A stretch of DNA of 64,000 bases. It comes from Dermanyssus gallinae (Eukaryota; Arthropoda; Arachnida; Mesostigmata; Dermanyssidae). The DNA lies in contig QVRM01002099.1 of assembly GCA_003439945.1 (NCBI GenBank), forward strand, positions 310,001 through 374,000. The letters run 5' to 3'. This document shows, one piece after another, positions 42,931 to 56,885 of the stretch (positions are counted from its first letter, which is position 1; each line of letters starts with the position of its first letter). A program made the position numbers and the translations under genes. A model generated the notes under the pieces. It did not search any database and was not told the origin of the DNA. It was given only the letters and a program-made list of their open reading frames with translations.

Positions 42931-45900
42931 ATAACTCAGAGCAATCGGAATATGTATGTTAAAACGGTGGCGAATTATGGGCCTAAGCACCCCTAGATCG
43001 ATATTATGCACGTAATAAGGCGTACGCCAATATATGCATACTCGCTATTTCAGTAACGAATGAGCATATGTATATTTGCGCGTATTGTTGTACTGTGAAA
43101 TTCTTAGATATTGAATCCTATAAACTTGGAGGCGGCGTGTGGTACCTACTCAGGTCCATTGAATATCTTCCAATATAAAGTGTTATCCAAACTCTGAAAA
43201 AAGCTAGTCTGTTGGAGCAATTCTTGGTGAGCTTATACGAGTGATGTAGGGTTTTGACCTCAAATGTTTGCAAAGCAGTCTGCTTGCTACCGGTGTCCAC
43301 ACCAGGGAATAGAGCACGGTTCTGTGTCTAACAAGCCGGCAACCTCAGCACGCTTTTCGGTTTTCGACTGGTAACCCCAGTCGTCGAAGTACACACGTTC
43401 AGCTGTGGGGACCCAGTGAGTGTCTTGGGACACCTCTACATGTCAAGCTACATGCCTCCGAACCGCTGGCCGCGTAAGCGGCTATCAATAACATATTTGC
43501 GACTGCACTCCTGTCTGTTTAGGACCCCTGTGTACTCGAGTCCTTCGCCTAGAACGAACGCACGGAATTCTCCTGGTACACTTTGAGAATGGCCAGAAGC
43601 TAGTCTGGTAAAGGACGGTGACAGACTCCATAAAGCTCTCAATCGTTAGATCTGGCTTCGAAGGCACGCAACCCAAACAAGCCAAAGCCTGCAACTACGC
43701 GACTCTCAGTAATACCATTAACTTATCTCCCTTGCATTTGAGATAATGGATTGGTTCGATCGGTTATCGTATTTTTACTGGACAAAGATGTCTGATCTTC
43801 TGATCATCGGCTGCAGAGGTTTAGGCCAAGGCCTTCTTGACGTCCCTGAATATACAAACAGGATACGCCGCAGTGGTTTTCGAAACGCTGTCTGATGCTG
43901 CCGAGCATACCCAGTTGATACCGATATGACGCACAAGAGAAACCCGGAAGGAGTCTACATATTTATCTAGGGCCCACTGTTCCTCTTTCCCCTAAAATTA
44001 ATGAAGTTGAGTCATATGATCTGTCATAATAATTACATTGCGAGCCCGGCCTTTGCATACTGGCGTGATTTTAGCGATTTGTTAACAATCGTTGTTGTAA
44101 GAAAGTCGGCGTGTCTCCCCTTCAATCCTGGCACTTTCCACGTGGTCAGCTATCATTACGTTTCGGCTACAGGTAAAACTCTGCCGTCAAAGCCTTACTG
44201 TGTTCAGTAAAGCTGAAGTGCTAAAAAACCACTACATGATTAGTGTAACCATTTATGATTTTTATACTACGGAGTAAATATGGGTCACAATTTCCCGTAC
44301 AAATATGTTGCTATAATGTGAAGATTACGAAATGGAAAACTCTATACGTTGTTAGCTTCGATTCTTCAATAAATTTGTTTATTATACATGCCTACTATTA
44401 TGATGAAAAGTATAATGTAAATTATTGGTTATGGTTTACTTTACAGGATTCGGTGTAAACAGAGTCCAACAAAAAGCAAAGAAAGCCAAGGACAAAGGTA
44501 CGGAAACGGTGGATGCCTCCTCATGTTTATTTTGTGACTTTTACTTAAACTCAAAGCTTCTATTCGCGATATTTTCATACGAGCCACTTGTAGCGGCTTT
44601 TGTTTCGATTACTGTAGTCTCACGGCAACAAATACGGAACTCGCATTTATTGGGTACCGAAATGGTAGAGTCATATTTGGCTCATACGAGAAGCTGACAA
44701 CAAGCAGCTTTTTCGGTGAGCTGCTTGTTTTTTGTTCAAAAAAAGCTCAAATTGCTACTATTGAGCACGCAAAACTCATTAGTAGAGCACCCCTTCGTTC
44801 AGAGGGCACATCAAACATAAAATACATTATTGTGCTTTAATTAAAAGTCTGCATCTACATTTTACATTTGCTATATATTGCAGAGAGCCATTCCCTGAAC
44901 AGGTAGCGAGGGTAGCGGCGTCATACATTGTAGGGTAAACCTAGGCCGTCATGTTTGCCAGATAATCAGTAAGGCAGGCCAGCCACACCGGCAGGGAATC
45001 AGACCCTGCAGGTGCTACACGCTCAATAGGAACATCTATCTAACTGGCATAGCCACCATCACTTTTGTAGACGTATATTGCACGTTTAAAACGTCCGTTA
45101 AACCGTCAAAATGTTTTGCTATAGGCGCAGCTAACATTGGCGCATTGAAAACAGTTACGACGTCCACCACTCGAACTGAGAAGATGCGAGAGACAGTTGG
45201 GTGATGGCTGAGAGAGAGAGAGAGAGAGAGAGAGACATAGGGACAGCGAGTGACGCGCCATCTCTGCCTAGGGTTGACAGATACCCCCTCCTCCTCCCCC
45301 ACTCCCGAGTTTCGTACTTGGCTGCAGGTGTACAGTGATGAGCAGATCCACATATTGCGGACGCAGGAAGAGAATGGAAGAAGTGAGTGGCCTATAGATA
45401 GGGAAAGAGTTAGCGCGGACCTTGTTCAGGAAGGAGAAGGAGGAGGAGCAGGAGGAAGTGAAGGAGACTGTATCTCTGCAGGGAACTTGTAAAAATTGAA
45501 TCAACGGCAGCCAGCTCGACAAGCGGTCCGGGAATATGCGGAATAGATACGACGGGTCGCAAGCGGTAATTATGCACCACCACCACCACCACCACCAGGG
45601 CGCAGGGCTGTAACGCGGCTTGATGTCAAGCGACCCCCCCTTCCCGAAAGCAGCTTTACACACGCACCAAAGCTCGAACAGGTTAGGTTGTATTACAAAA
45701 ACAGTAACCCGCACGCTCACACACACACACACACACATACATATATACATCCGTCTATACATAAAGAGACACAGAGAGAGAACAGAAAAAAAGAGACTCA
45801 GTAACGAATCTCGTTAGAGGCGTGTGGTGTTCCGTCAGAGTAGTCCGTCATACATTGCGCGATTGCTCCCAATAATTTGCCATCACAACCTGAATGATTT

Positions 45901-46532
45901 CTAAACAATATATTTGCTTATGATGCTTCAAAATGCTTTCCTCTTCAAGTGGGGTTAGCCAAATCGTTTTAAGACGGGCTTGGGGAGACGTTGCGCTCAC
46001 TAACTTATTTGCGATTAAAATTTCAACTGCATATTTCGGCGAGTACTAAAGCACTTCGTCTGGAATTATTGCTGCGGCGACTCAGGAGATTGTGAGGGGC
46101 TTTGTCCTTAGTCGCCCCTGTCACAAACACGATTTTCCAAAATTAGTTTTTTTTTCAAATTCAGCAAAACTACTTCTTAAGTGATAACGTTCAACAGCTA
46201 GGGTTCTAAAATTAAAGTATATATTAGTACCACTGATGTTACATGTCCGCTACCTAGTAGATATGTCCATACTGTAGGCGTCAGCCTATTACTAAAATGC
46301 AATTTGTTCGATAGGAACCGATGCTATTTAGTGGAAAACCATCGGCGCAAGCTTAGTCTAATAAAAGCAGGCTAGAATCTATACGCATTTTTGTTATTTA
46401 GCAATTTCCAGAGGAAAGTCTCAAATGAAAGAGCAAAAATCGTCGTTTCAGGAAACAAAGCCAGCGCATGAGAAATGGGCCTTGAAATGTATCTTATCCT
46501 TAATACGACCTTATCGTAGATGGTCTAGTGGA

Positions 46533-46535
<3 letters not shown>
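42931..46535. other. Intergenic stretch with microsatellites
   Basis: (GA)n at 45211-45236, (CAC)n at 45574-45598, (AC)n at 45716-45737. TTTACTTTACAG at 44440-44451 is a good splice acceptor in front of an open frame (FGVNRVQQKAKKAKDKG) but I find no partner exon. AACAAGCAGCT and AGCTGCTTGTT form a hairpin at 44701-44732. The frame pieces near 43750-43900 (SDLLIIGCRGLGQGLLDVPEY) faintly resemble the post-RT segment of LINEs. Confidence 0.45.

Positions 46536-46576
<41 letters not shown>
46536..46576. repeat. (TA)n microsatellite
   Basis: About 40 bp of TA. Confidence 0.95.
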
Positions 46577-46578
<2 letters not shown>

Positions 46579-46840
46579 CCGTAATATAACATCAGGTAAT
46601 AGTGTCGTATTCTCCGCTCGCGCGTCGTGCGATATGTAAAAAGATTTTTGCATGGTATTCGGTTGACCAAATGTAAGTTCTCCATTGCTCCACATGCCGT
46701 GTAATTGCATTGCCCCATATACCGTGTAAATATGCGTTTTAGGCTAATTATAATTAAGGCTGAGATTGGCTAAACACGGTGATTTATTAACCTCACAAGC
46801 AGTAAGCACTGGCTAGAAGGCGAACGAAGTCAAGGAGAAA

Positions 46841-47195
46841 ATGAAGAAGGAAGGCGAAGCCAGTCAAGCTGTACAACTGCTAAAGACTCAAAGCAGGGCC
46901 ACCGTGGGACACGCTGCTCCGAAAATACAACAGATAAAGGAGTTCAACAACAACAACAACAACATAAACACCGCCAACAAAAACAACAATGAAAGCAAGA
47001 ACACACTGGCAACGGTCGGGAACTCCAAGCCCCGCATGCTCAAGTGTGAACATCAAGCGGAAGGGGCTTTATGAGGGCGAAGAAATAGGACCGTCTCCAG
47101 TTCGGAAACCTATGATGGAGTATGTGAAAGCCGCACTGCAGCACTACGAGACATCTCAGGCCAAGCGCCCCCGCGTCGCACCATCAAAAAGATGA
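46841..47195 (+). pseudogene. ORF1 of an APE-type non-LTR retrotransposon
   Basis: Two overlapping frames (46841-47074 and 46989-47195) are halves of one product joined by a frameshift. They carry EGEASQAVQLLKTQ, an Asn run from an AAC array, then IGPSPVRKPMMEYVKAALQHYE and the basic end KRPRVAPSKR. ORF1 proteins of these elements bind RNA; no zinc knuckle is visible. The TGA stop overlaps the ATG of the next frame as ATGA at 47192-47195, which marks the two as ORF1 and ORF2 of one element. Confidence 0.55.
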
Positions 47196-48800
47196 CGCTT
47201 CGCATCGCACAGTGGAACATCGAAGGCGTAGATTCGGTGATGGATTTTATATCTCATGGCAGTTTTCACGGACGGGATGTAATAGTTGTGACGGAGACAT
47301 TTGCTACGAAACATATTGACGTTCAGGAACTTTATGGCTACCACTGCACAGCCACTGCTCACGAAGCCGGGAACTAACGGGTAGCGTTTCTGTAATGTTG
47401 GGTCAGCATTTTAAAAATGTTAGGCTGATCTTGGCAGAGGATGACGCTGTGGTCATAGACACGCATCAATTTATAATCGTGACAATGTACAGTAGCCCGA
47501 GTATATAGAGTATAGATGAACTTTGTCCTACATTCTCAAGAGTTTCCAGCAATCAACCGGTCATACTTGCAGCGGATCTCAATTGCCGCCTGGATATATC
47601 GCCTCCAAGAACATCTGCGCTCATCAATGTTCTCGGTCACTGAATACACCCGCAAACTCTAACATTCTTTGTAGGATCCCGTGGACCACCACTCAATGGC
47701 TCACTCGCAAGCTGTTCCTGTTCAGTAGAATCCTCAATCAATTGAGTCTCAGCCTTTATCTTGTACTATATACTGCCATTAAATGGGAGTGGTGGAGCCA
47801 GCCCGCGAATTGCAGCGTTTCAAACGGAAATCCGCCGCATGGTTTGATCCGGAATTTTATGAGCTCACTAACATTTGCTAAATCTGCTGTCAGCGTCAGA
47901 ATTAAATGGATTAACTCGGAACGCCTGCATGGACTCCAGCAAAATATCAGTCCCTGACCAACAAAAAAGGAGGTATTTTTTTTAAAACAGGAACAACGGT
48001 TGGTGATGGAAGCTCAGGAACGACCCTACCTCGCCTTTCGCACAGCCTGCGGTCCCGACTTTGTTTGAAATGAACATCTCAAAGACACTCCTCATAATTG
48101 GCCTATGCATTTTGCAATCCTTAACGGGCGCCTAGATGAGGGCCATGTCCCAAAAACAGGGCGGGAATGCATACTTTAAGTCATTTCAAAAGGAAGGGTG
48201 GTCCTACTGATGTTCGATACTGGCGGGGTATTATCAGGAAGAATAAGTTTTCATAAGAATTTACTACCAGTGCACGCAACACGCATTTCGACATTCCTTT
48301 ATCATCGTCACATAATCCCGCACGAACAGGATCGATTCCGTTACGGAAAGTCGGTCATAACAGCACGGAATTATTATCCAAAGTGGAAGAAAACTTGGAA
48401 TGCCATAAACCATTAAATGGTTATTATATGCCGTATTTGTCGATTTGAAGTCTGCTTTTGACACTGCTCTGCGAAATACGGTACTCCAGTAGCTCCAGTT
48501 GTGGGCCCCGGGACACCAACTCTAATCGCCAGCACTCTCCAGGCAAATCCGATAACTCTTGACGACGCGATTTGTGTGCATACCCTAGGGTTAACTTTTC
48601 GATGTAAGGCACAGCTATCGGGTAACACATCGCCGAACGGGTGAAAAAGCGTCTAGCCTCGATGTCGACAATTGAAAAACCCCAACAATACTCTATGAGC
48701 ACGCCTATAGCACGGCGTTTTTCAATATAGCCACTGAGTTACCAAGAAACGCGAAAAACCGGCTAGAGTACCTCACGACTTTTACTCAACCATCTCGATA
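47192..48800 (+). pseudogene. ORF2 of an APE-type non-LTR retrotransposon (endonuclease plus RT), decayed
   Basis: ORF2 begins MTLRIAQWNIEGVDSVMDF and has VIVVTETFATKHI, the N-terminal N and E blocks of the apurinic-like endonuclease that nicks target DNA. It stops after 61 codons. Reading on in other frames: AAWFDPEFYEL (between endonuclease and RT), RPYLAFRTACGPDF, LDEGHVPKTGRE (fingers), then ISTFLYHRHIIPHEQDRFRYGKSVITA, where E-Q-x-x-F-R-x-G-K-S is recognisable, then VDFKSAFDTALRNT, motif A with its catalytic D. Later, APGTPTLIASTL. No YxDD found. It runs into a (TA)n tract at 48845. Clade not settled (Jockey, CR1 or related). Confidence 0.7.
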
Positions 48801-48839
48801 CCTGTCAGAGAGCTATTTCTTTTACGCGGTTCGCTTGGC

Positions 48840-48844
<5 letters not shown>

Positions 48845-48882
<38 letters not shown>
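48845..48882. repeat. (TA)n microsatellite flanking the foldback element
   Basis: About 38 bp of TA immediately before CAGGGTGTCC. Confidence 0.95.
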
Positions 48883-50149
<1,267 letters not shown>

Positions 50150-50210
50150 AAGTATACAACAGCTGCGAAAGTAATTAGGTTGTCTATATATATATATAGT
50201 ATATATATAT

Positions 50211-50559
50211 AAAGTAATCATACACAGTGCCAAAAGCATCTAGCCATTTTAAACTAAATACTGGGTCGGGGCTAGTATGAACAAACTTCGGCAACACACA
50301 TGCAATATAAGAATTATTATTACTTGTATAATCGTTTAAGACGATTTAAAAACATTATCATCGTTTAAGTTAGAATTTGATAATTGTCAAACTCTAACTT
50401 AAACGACGATAATGTTTTTAAATCGTCTTAAACGATTATACAAGTAATAATAATTCTTATATTGCACGTGTGTTGCCGAAGTTTGTTCATACTAGCCCCC
50501 GACCCAGTATTTAGTTTGAAATGGCTAGATGCTTTTTGGCACTGTGTATGATTACTTTA
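50211..50559. repeat. Near-perfect 350-bp palindrome
   Basis: Arms 50211-50380 and 50387-50559 are inverted copies with about six differences, separated only by TAATTG. The outer ends read AAAGTAATCATACACAGTG and its complement. It shares no sequence with the foldback elements. The RNA from either strand would be a single long hairpin. Inside each arm ATCGTTTAAGACGAT is itself a small palindrome. Confidence 0.92.
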
Positions 50560-53500
50560 AAACGATACATTATTAAGAGAGAGAAAAGGAGATAAAGAGT
50601 GCTAAAAGTGTTATATATTAAAGCGTGAGCTACAACAAAAACTTTGAGGCACGCAATTAGCGTGGGCAGGTGGGTTCCACAATGGGCGTTGCCCCAAGTT
50701 GCTTGGCCAAGTGCCAGAGCCGACACTCAAGGTAATCGCAGACAAAAATACTTTTTATAGGGCATCACTCAAAAAGCCAGAGTGTTCGATCAATGAGTAT
50801 TTTATACAAATGTCTATAAGAGTAGCGCTAGGTGTCAGATCGCGGTCGCCCTGCACTGCCTGCAAGTTATTACCTGCCTGAAACGTAAGATATGAATTCA
50901 GAGAGGTTCATGTAGGCTCGATTGACGACTTGATGATATTCACGGTTGACGCCTGCCACTGTCAAAATTTCTTCATCGATGTTTTTATTCTAACGAGCAG
51001 TGCGCTGACTACTGCTTATCTAGGCCATATTGGAGACAGCACCCGTTGAACGCTTATCAAGCCGCGACATACGCAGAACACATCAACTGCATACCGCCAG
51101 AAAGGAGCGACATACAAGCTAACATTCTACTGGAGTGCACACGGCATTTACTCTGACCTCTACATAATTATTTAATGTCCTTCAGCCCATCTGCCTCGAC
51201 GCATAACGACAGGAGCAGCGTAATTAACGGACGTAAAAAGGACGCGTCTTATGTTCTAAGGATTCAATATACGTTAGTGTGAGCTACAAAAATGGCACAG
51301 GTTTAGTCACTATATTTAACAGGAGCAAGGGAATCCGATGGGCTGTAGCAAGGTGAGTAAGCAAAGCACTAGTTACACACAAATTGTTTATTTAGAAGCT
51401 GTGCTTTGCGCCAACACGGTGCACAAGTAAGGTCTGTCAAACAAACTCGCTTTCCCCATTTCGCTCTCCAACTTTCTGCGCGGAGTCCACACTGCGGCCT
51501 CGTCACAGGGTAGAATTTTCGCCCTCGTGCACGAGCCTTCGAAATGCATTATCGAAACAAAGTGCATTTACGTTTTCAACACGATCAACAACAGCAACAA
51601 TAAAAACGGCAGCAACGGTATTAGCGTCAGTAGTAGCCGCAGTAACAAAGGTTTGCAAAGTTTGCAGAACAAAGAGGTTTGTCAGTTGAGTTTGCAGCGA
51701 ACGAGCCGAATGCAGTCGAGATGCGGCGGTTTACGTGTTGCAGTCGCTGTTCCCGCTGTACCACTACTACAGCGAATCCAGCTCGGGATTAGAATCGATG
51801 ACAATGGTGTCTTCATAGCTCTGAACGAACTACCTCATCACCTTCAGAATAACGTTCGGAATTAAGATGAATGCCCAGCCATCTATTCAGAGAGGTTGGA
51901 GCGTTGCGCCCTCAATCTCTCACCGTTAGCTGCTAGCTATCGAGCCGCGTTAACGACCACGACGCCAGCGGTGGCCGCCGCGGTGGCGACGCGACAGTGC
52001 CGATGGAGCCGACAAGGCCGCGCCTAGGCGCGCGTCAGGGAAAAGCGCATGCCCATGATTGAATTATCTCTATTCTGTTCCACATTTCTTCCTCAGATTC
52101 CTGCTGGTCTTCCTGGTCGTCCTTCAAATGGAATGCTTCCTGGTCTTGGCTGCGCTTTTGCATCTGGTAGCAGGCGCCTAAAGTTTGCCCTCTAAGTGAG
52201 CGTCGAAACGTTTTGTTGCTCCAAGGTGCGGTGATGCTTGATTGATGTGTATCTGGCTGTTCTAGGTGTGCATCAATCGATGATGCTCTGAGCCGCACTG
52301 TTGCTACCGCTCAACAGCTCAACAACGACGTCTACTCCGCCGCAGCCGGGCCCATGTTTAGAGAAATATACCGTTGAGTCTGTCGTTCTGTTCACGTGTG
52401 TACGGCCAGCAGCGTTACCATTTTGTTGCTTATAACGCATGGCGAAAACCAACCCCGCGACCAAACCCGGCGTCCGCGGATGGCTAACGGCTAACGTAAT
52501 AGTTGTCCAGCGCCGATCAGGTGGGCGAGTTCCCACCGAAAGAACGAAAGAGAACGCCGCCTGCGTTGCGTTGCCTCTCTTTCAAGTTTCAAACGCAGCG
52601 TTTTTCAAACGATACTCGTTTGCTGTTTGCCAAGTGCCAGCCGACTCAATATCTGCGAGAGTTGCGAGCGAAGCAGAGAAACATAGAGAGTAAACTTGGA
52701 GTCTGAACGGACGAGAGAGGTAGGTATGGTAGGTGTATGGAATGGATAACAAGTTCACTTCTGTGCTCCTTTCAATCACGACCGGACGGAATTTTCTATT
52801 GGCTCCCGGTCTGAGTTGATCACCATACGCAAAATTGCTATGTGAATAACATGCATATACAACAGTACCTCTCGAGAGTCGTCGCTAAGCCGCTGCTATT
52901 TAAATGCCGCGCTCAATGGCAAGCCCAAAGCGTTTCATGTGGACAGGGGCTGAATTGTAACGTTGGTTTTTGGTAGGATCGTTTTGCTGATCAAGAGTCG
53001 CTGGTCACTCTGTGGGCTTTGATGAGGCACTCAGACTAAAGAGATGAAATGAGCGAGTGTCAGTCTTTTCTAGATTCCTTCCCGTGATAATTCTATGGCA
53101 AGATCATATATTGAAGATATGGAGAAACGTATCCATAGATCCACAATTCACGATAATGCCGATACACGTGTTCTGCTCAGTTTGCGCGTACCATAGACTG
53201 TACATTTGATAACTACGCATATAAAGTATATTAATAAAAATAATTAATAAATAGGTCTATTAATAAAAATAATTAATTGTGTCGTGCAATGCTCGTCGCT
53301 TTTCAGGTGCATCAGCCGTTCCGCGTAGTTTACCACAAGCAGCAAGCATTTTAAAATGAACCGCTTTAGGCAAGATATTTTTAAGTCTATGTTTGTACAA
53401 AATCAATACGAGTAGTCCTAAAAATGTACGCTGAATCAGCGATGGTTTCCTTTGATTATGCGTTATTAGCACGCACCTGAAACGTCCGGCGAACTAGAAA

Positions 53501-54728
53501 GTCTCCGGTCCGCGCCAACAGATTGTGGTATATACTCTAAAGTTAAACAATATATGAAGTTACTTGGCATGAATTATTGTTTCAACAACAGATATAAAAC
53601 AAACATGTATAACATCAAAGCACTTCAAATGTTGGATAAACTCAGCCCAGTTATGCTACGTTCTCAGAACTTGCAAACCAGAACATTTTTAAATGCGGTA
53701 GGTAGTCATATTGTTTGTGCATTCTTATGCGACCTTGTTTATTTGCAATTTTATAAATGGCAACTGAGCTTTTCTGTAGTTGCACGGTGAAACGGTCAAC
53801 TGTCAACTGATGTCAAAATATCAGGTTGGTCGTTTTGCGGATCGGAGTGGCACTTCACTTTATGCATCGTGCACACGATAGCTCTCATAAATATGTTAGG
53901 TACAGTGGAGTCGTCTAACGGTCGCCTAAATAGAAAACTTCCCATGTGTTCAAAAATGATAAATGTGTTCAAAAATTATTCACCAAGCTCCTTGTGTCGC
54001 TCCTTTTACACTTTATTTCTCATAGGTATCGAAGCCGGTTATCATATGACACGTCGACGTCATTCACAATCCGCAGACTAGACCGATGAGTGGCTAGTTG
54101 CGGATCTCTCGCAGACGCACCTGGTCTGCTGAGAGTACGCTCTGGCAAACCAAAAAACTTTTGAGTATTTTGTTAAGCCTTTGAGCTTTTAATGAATCAT
54201 TCCCAGATGGCGGCACCCGGCCGTATTCTATGCTTTGCATGTAGCTCCGTGATAAAGAGCCCCTATTATCTCTCGTGCTCGCCTTGTGTGCTTCACCAAA
54301 TATAATCTCTAGTGCTCGTCTTGCGTGCTTCAAACGCTTTCTCGTAGAGTGCTAATTGGGGTCTATCCTCTACCTGGGTGTACTCTCCCCCCCCCCGCCT
54401 CCCAGGTGTAAAGGATACCCCCCCCTCCGCCGTAGTAGTTCGGTTTTACAGCCTATGATATTTCACGTTGGTAACCTCACTGCCGTCACTGCGATTCGTG
54501 TGACAAAGACGTGACCAGCCCTATCCCAGTTTGACTCTTGCTCCATTACGAGAAGTTCCAGCCAGGTCGGAACCTTCACAAAGCACAAACAACGAAAAAG
54601 GGTGCTACTGGAGCGTCAGCAACACGAGACATCTTACTGGAAAACACCAGCAAGCGCCATCAAGGGACGTACCAATGACATCAACTGGTCATCAGCAGGA
54701 GCAGCAGGCGACGTTCGAACGAACCGCC
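50560..54728. other. Stretch without recognised genes
   Basis: Frames at 51527-51865 and 52439-52693 on plus and 52035-52536 on minus lack known motifs. A direct repeat of TATTAATAAAAATAATTAAT lies at 53229-53279. C runs occur at 54388-54397 and 54418-54426. Around 51050-51160 a short reading (C-I-P-P...ILLECTRH) recalls the end of LINE proteins but is too short to call. Confidence 0.4.
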
Positions 54729-54729
54729 G

Positions 54730-54866
54730 GAAATAAATGACAATGAATGCTGGGGAAAAAATGACATTGAATGCTGGGGGAAAAAATGACAATGAATACC
54801 GGGGGTAAAAAATGACAATGAATGCCGGGGGCAAAAAATGACAATGAATGCCGGGGGTAAAAAATT
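54730..54866. repeat. 26-bp minisatellite, five copies
   Basis: Unit AAAAAATGACAATGAATGCC then GGGGGT or GGGGGC, about 26 bp, repeated five times with point differences and no spacers. The minus frames with F-F-P-x-I-x-C-H-F are artefacts of it. Confidence 0.9.
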
Positions 54867-55812
54867 ACATTACGAATCAACAGAAGGCGGGGCAGCAACG
54901 GCGCCGACTAGTTTCGAGAAAGCTGTCAGCCTACAGGCGCAACTGCTAACTGTACACGGCAGCGGCAAACAATGACCCATGTGTGAATAAATAGTAATGG
55001 TTTCATCCAAATGACGAAACGTCGCCACAAAATGTGGTAATTTACGGCCAGCCCGGTAAAAACGGAGTGGTAGAGGCGAGGGATCAAGATAGGCCAGAAA
55101 GGGCGCTCCAAATGGGAAGTGGATCTAAGCGGTGAGCTTTCGTTGTGTAAAAACCACATGCTACCTACGAAGATCCTCCGTGTGGAGAGAGTAGCATGAT
55201 TGATTGGTTATAGAGCAATATTGGGGGCAAATTGGAGTGCGTGCCATTTGCAAACTTAGCGCTTCCTCAGTAGATTGTTTTGTGTGTTAACGAAAATCAA
55301 TGGGACAAGGTTAAAAGAAGCTCCTGTTGACAGGCTGGCGCGAGTTTTCGGCGATGGCTGGGGGTTGCGCCCCGCATGCAACGTGTGTGTCGAGGTGAGA
55401 ATTGGTCTTAACTAACTGTGTAAAGACCTTCGATCAAGCCCCCCCCTCCCGCCACCTACTGCCTGATTTCCTTCGGCAAACTGGAGGAGGTGGTTCTATG
55501 CCTTTGGGCTGCAGTGCAAGCCTTTGATCCTAAAGTTGCGCCAATGTTGCGCTAGAGACTTGGTAGGGTCTGGGGGCATATCTCAGTGGCAAAGATTGCA
55601 CAACTCAAGAACTGCCTTTAAGTATACATGAAGCAGACTGTCTGAACCGATTCGTGTACCTGCTTGTACGCTGCAAGCAAGCAAGCAAGCAGTGGAAGCA
55701 ATTAGAAAAAAGCTGAAGTCATCAAGTGCTGAGCAGTTCCAGCCAGATAGAAACATGTATTTTCGTTCCTGAATATATATGCCTCTCTAGAAACCGATGG
55801 GACGGCATAGTA
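54867..55812. other. Intergenic stretch
   Basis: No gene recognised. CAAG repeats at 55673-55689; a C run near 55440. Confidence 0.45.
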
Positions 55813-56885
55813 CAGGGTGTTGCAGGAATATTTGAAGCGCGATATACAGAATTGTAGAGCTCGTTAAAGCAAATATTTTTTCCAATGGAACATGGTCTCT
55901 GAGAAGTCTTGTTTCGGAGTGAGAGCGAAATTTCTACAATTTGTGACACTAGTGTTTTTGCCCGACATAGGAGCACAAAATATGCTGTTGCGAGACAACC
56001 AGTCTTCCTAGACAGAAACTAAGCACACCATCGTGTTCGTGATAAAATTCTGCTCCATCTGAGGAATATGCAAGGCCGGTCAGAAGACGCGACATGGTCG
56101 CTTAGAAGAGAATTCGCCAAAAATAAAGTTCTTTATTAGCGTTCACACCAAATACTTTAGAATCATAACCCTACGACCACCCACGTGTTCAAAGCTAACA
56201 TATGCAACAAATGCGCATTTCATGACGATCATTTTGGTACCAAACTTATGGCAATGCGAGCTGTGGTTGCGGAGTAATTATGATTTTTCGGCGGGATGTC
56301 CAGATTAAGTGCATGAAAAATGACGCGCTGCGGCTGTCGCGCGACACGTCGGCGGTAGTGAACGTCGCCACACAGTCATTTTACATGCACTTAATCTGGA
56401 CATCCCGCCGAAAAATCGTAATTACTTGGCAACCACAGCTCGCATTGACACATGTTGTACCAAAATGATCGCCATGAATTGCGTATTGGCTGAATATGTC
56501 AGTTTTGACCGCTGTGAGTGGTTGTAGGGTTATGATTCTAAAGTATTTGGCGTGAATGCTAATAAAGAACTGTATTTTTGGCGAATTCTCTTCTAAGCGG
56601 CCATGTCGCGTCTTCTGACCGGCCTTGCATATTCTTCAGACGGAGCAGAATTTCATCACGAACACAATGGTGTGCTTAGTTTCTGTCTAGGAAGACTGGT
56701 TGTCTCGCAACAGCACATTTTGTGCTCCTATGTCGGGCAAAAACACCAGTGTCACAAATTGTAGTAATTTCACTCTCACTCCGAAACAAGACTTCTCAGA
56801 GACCATGTTCCATTGGAAAAAATATTTGCTTTAACGAGCTCTACAATTCTGTATATCGCGCTTCAAATATTCCTGCAACACCCTG
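55813..56885. mobile_element. Second foldback (long TIR) DNA element, 1073 bp
   Basis: Ends CAGGGTGTTGCAGGAATATTTGA and its inverted copy at the right end; TA flanks both sides (55811-55812 and 56886-56887), and the left flank is not a (TA)n tract, so a TA target duplication is credible. Arms reach inward to about 56328 and 56376, meeting at a loop of roughly 50 bp. Shared words in both arms include TTTTTCGGCGGGATGTCC and its complement. The first eight end bases CAGGGTGT are the same as in the element at 48883-50036; the arms otherwise differ. The half element at 4995-5515 is a relative of this one. No transposase inside. Confidence 0.9.

Noticed and set aside
43745..43900. Post-RT segment of a LINE (GCRGLGQGLLDVPEY)
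   Set aside because: Only one block fits; stops follow quickly, so it is left as a note.
44701..44740. Hairpin followed by T run resembling a bacterial terminator
   Set aside because: Same reason; the frame before it (44425-44697) is not recognised as a gene, and bacterial origin has no support.
44955..45010. tRNA gene on minus (GGTCTGATTCCCTGCC-like box B)
   Set aside because: No matching box A at the right distance and no acceptor stem.
51050..51170. Zinc-finger end of a LINE protein (C-I-P-P...ILLECTRH)
   Set aside because: Single short likeness, first cysteine pair incomplete, no other element part nearby.
54730..54866. CRISPR-like array
   Set aside because: Units are directly adjacent with no unique spacers, and the DNA is eukaryotic.
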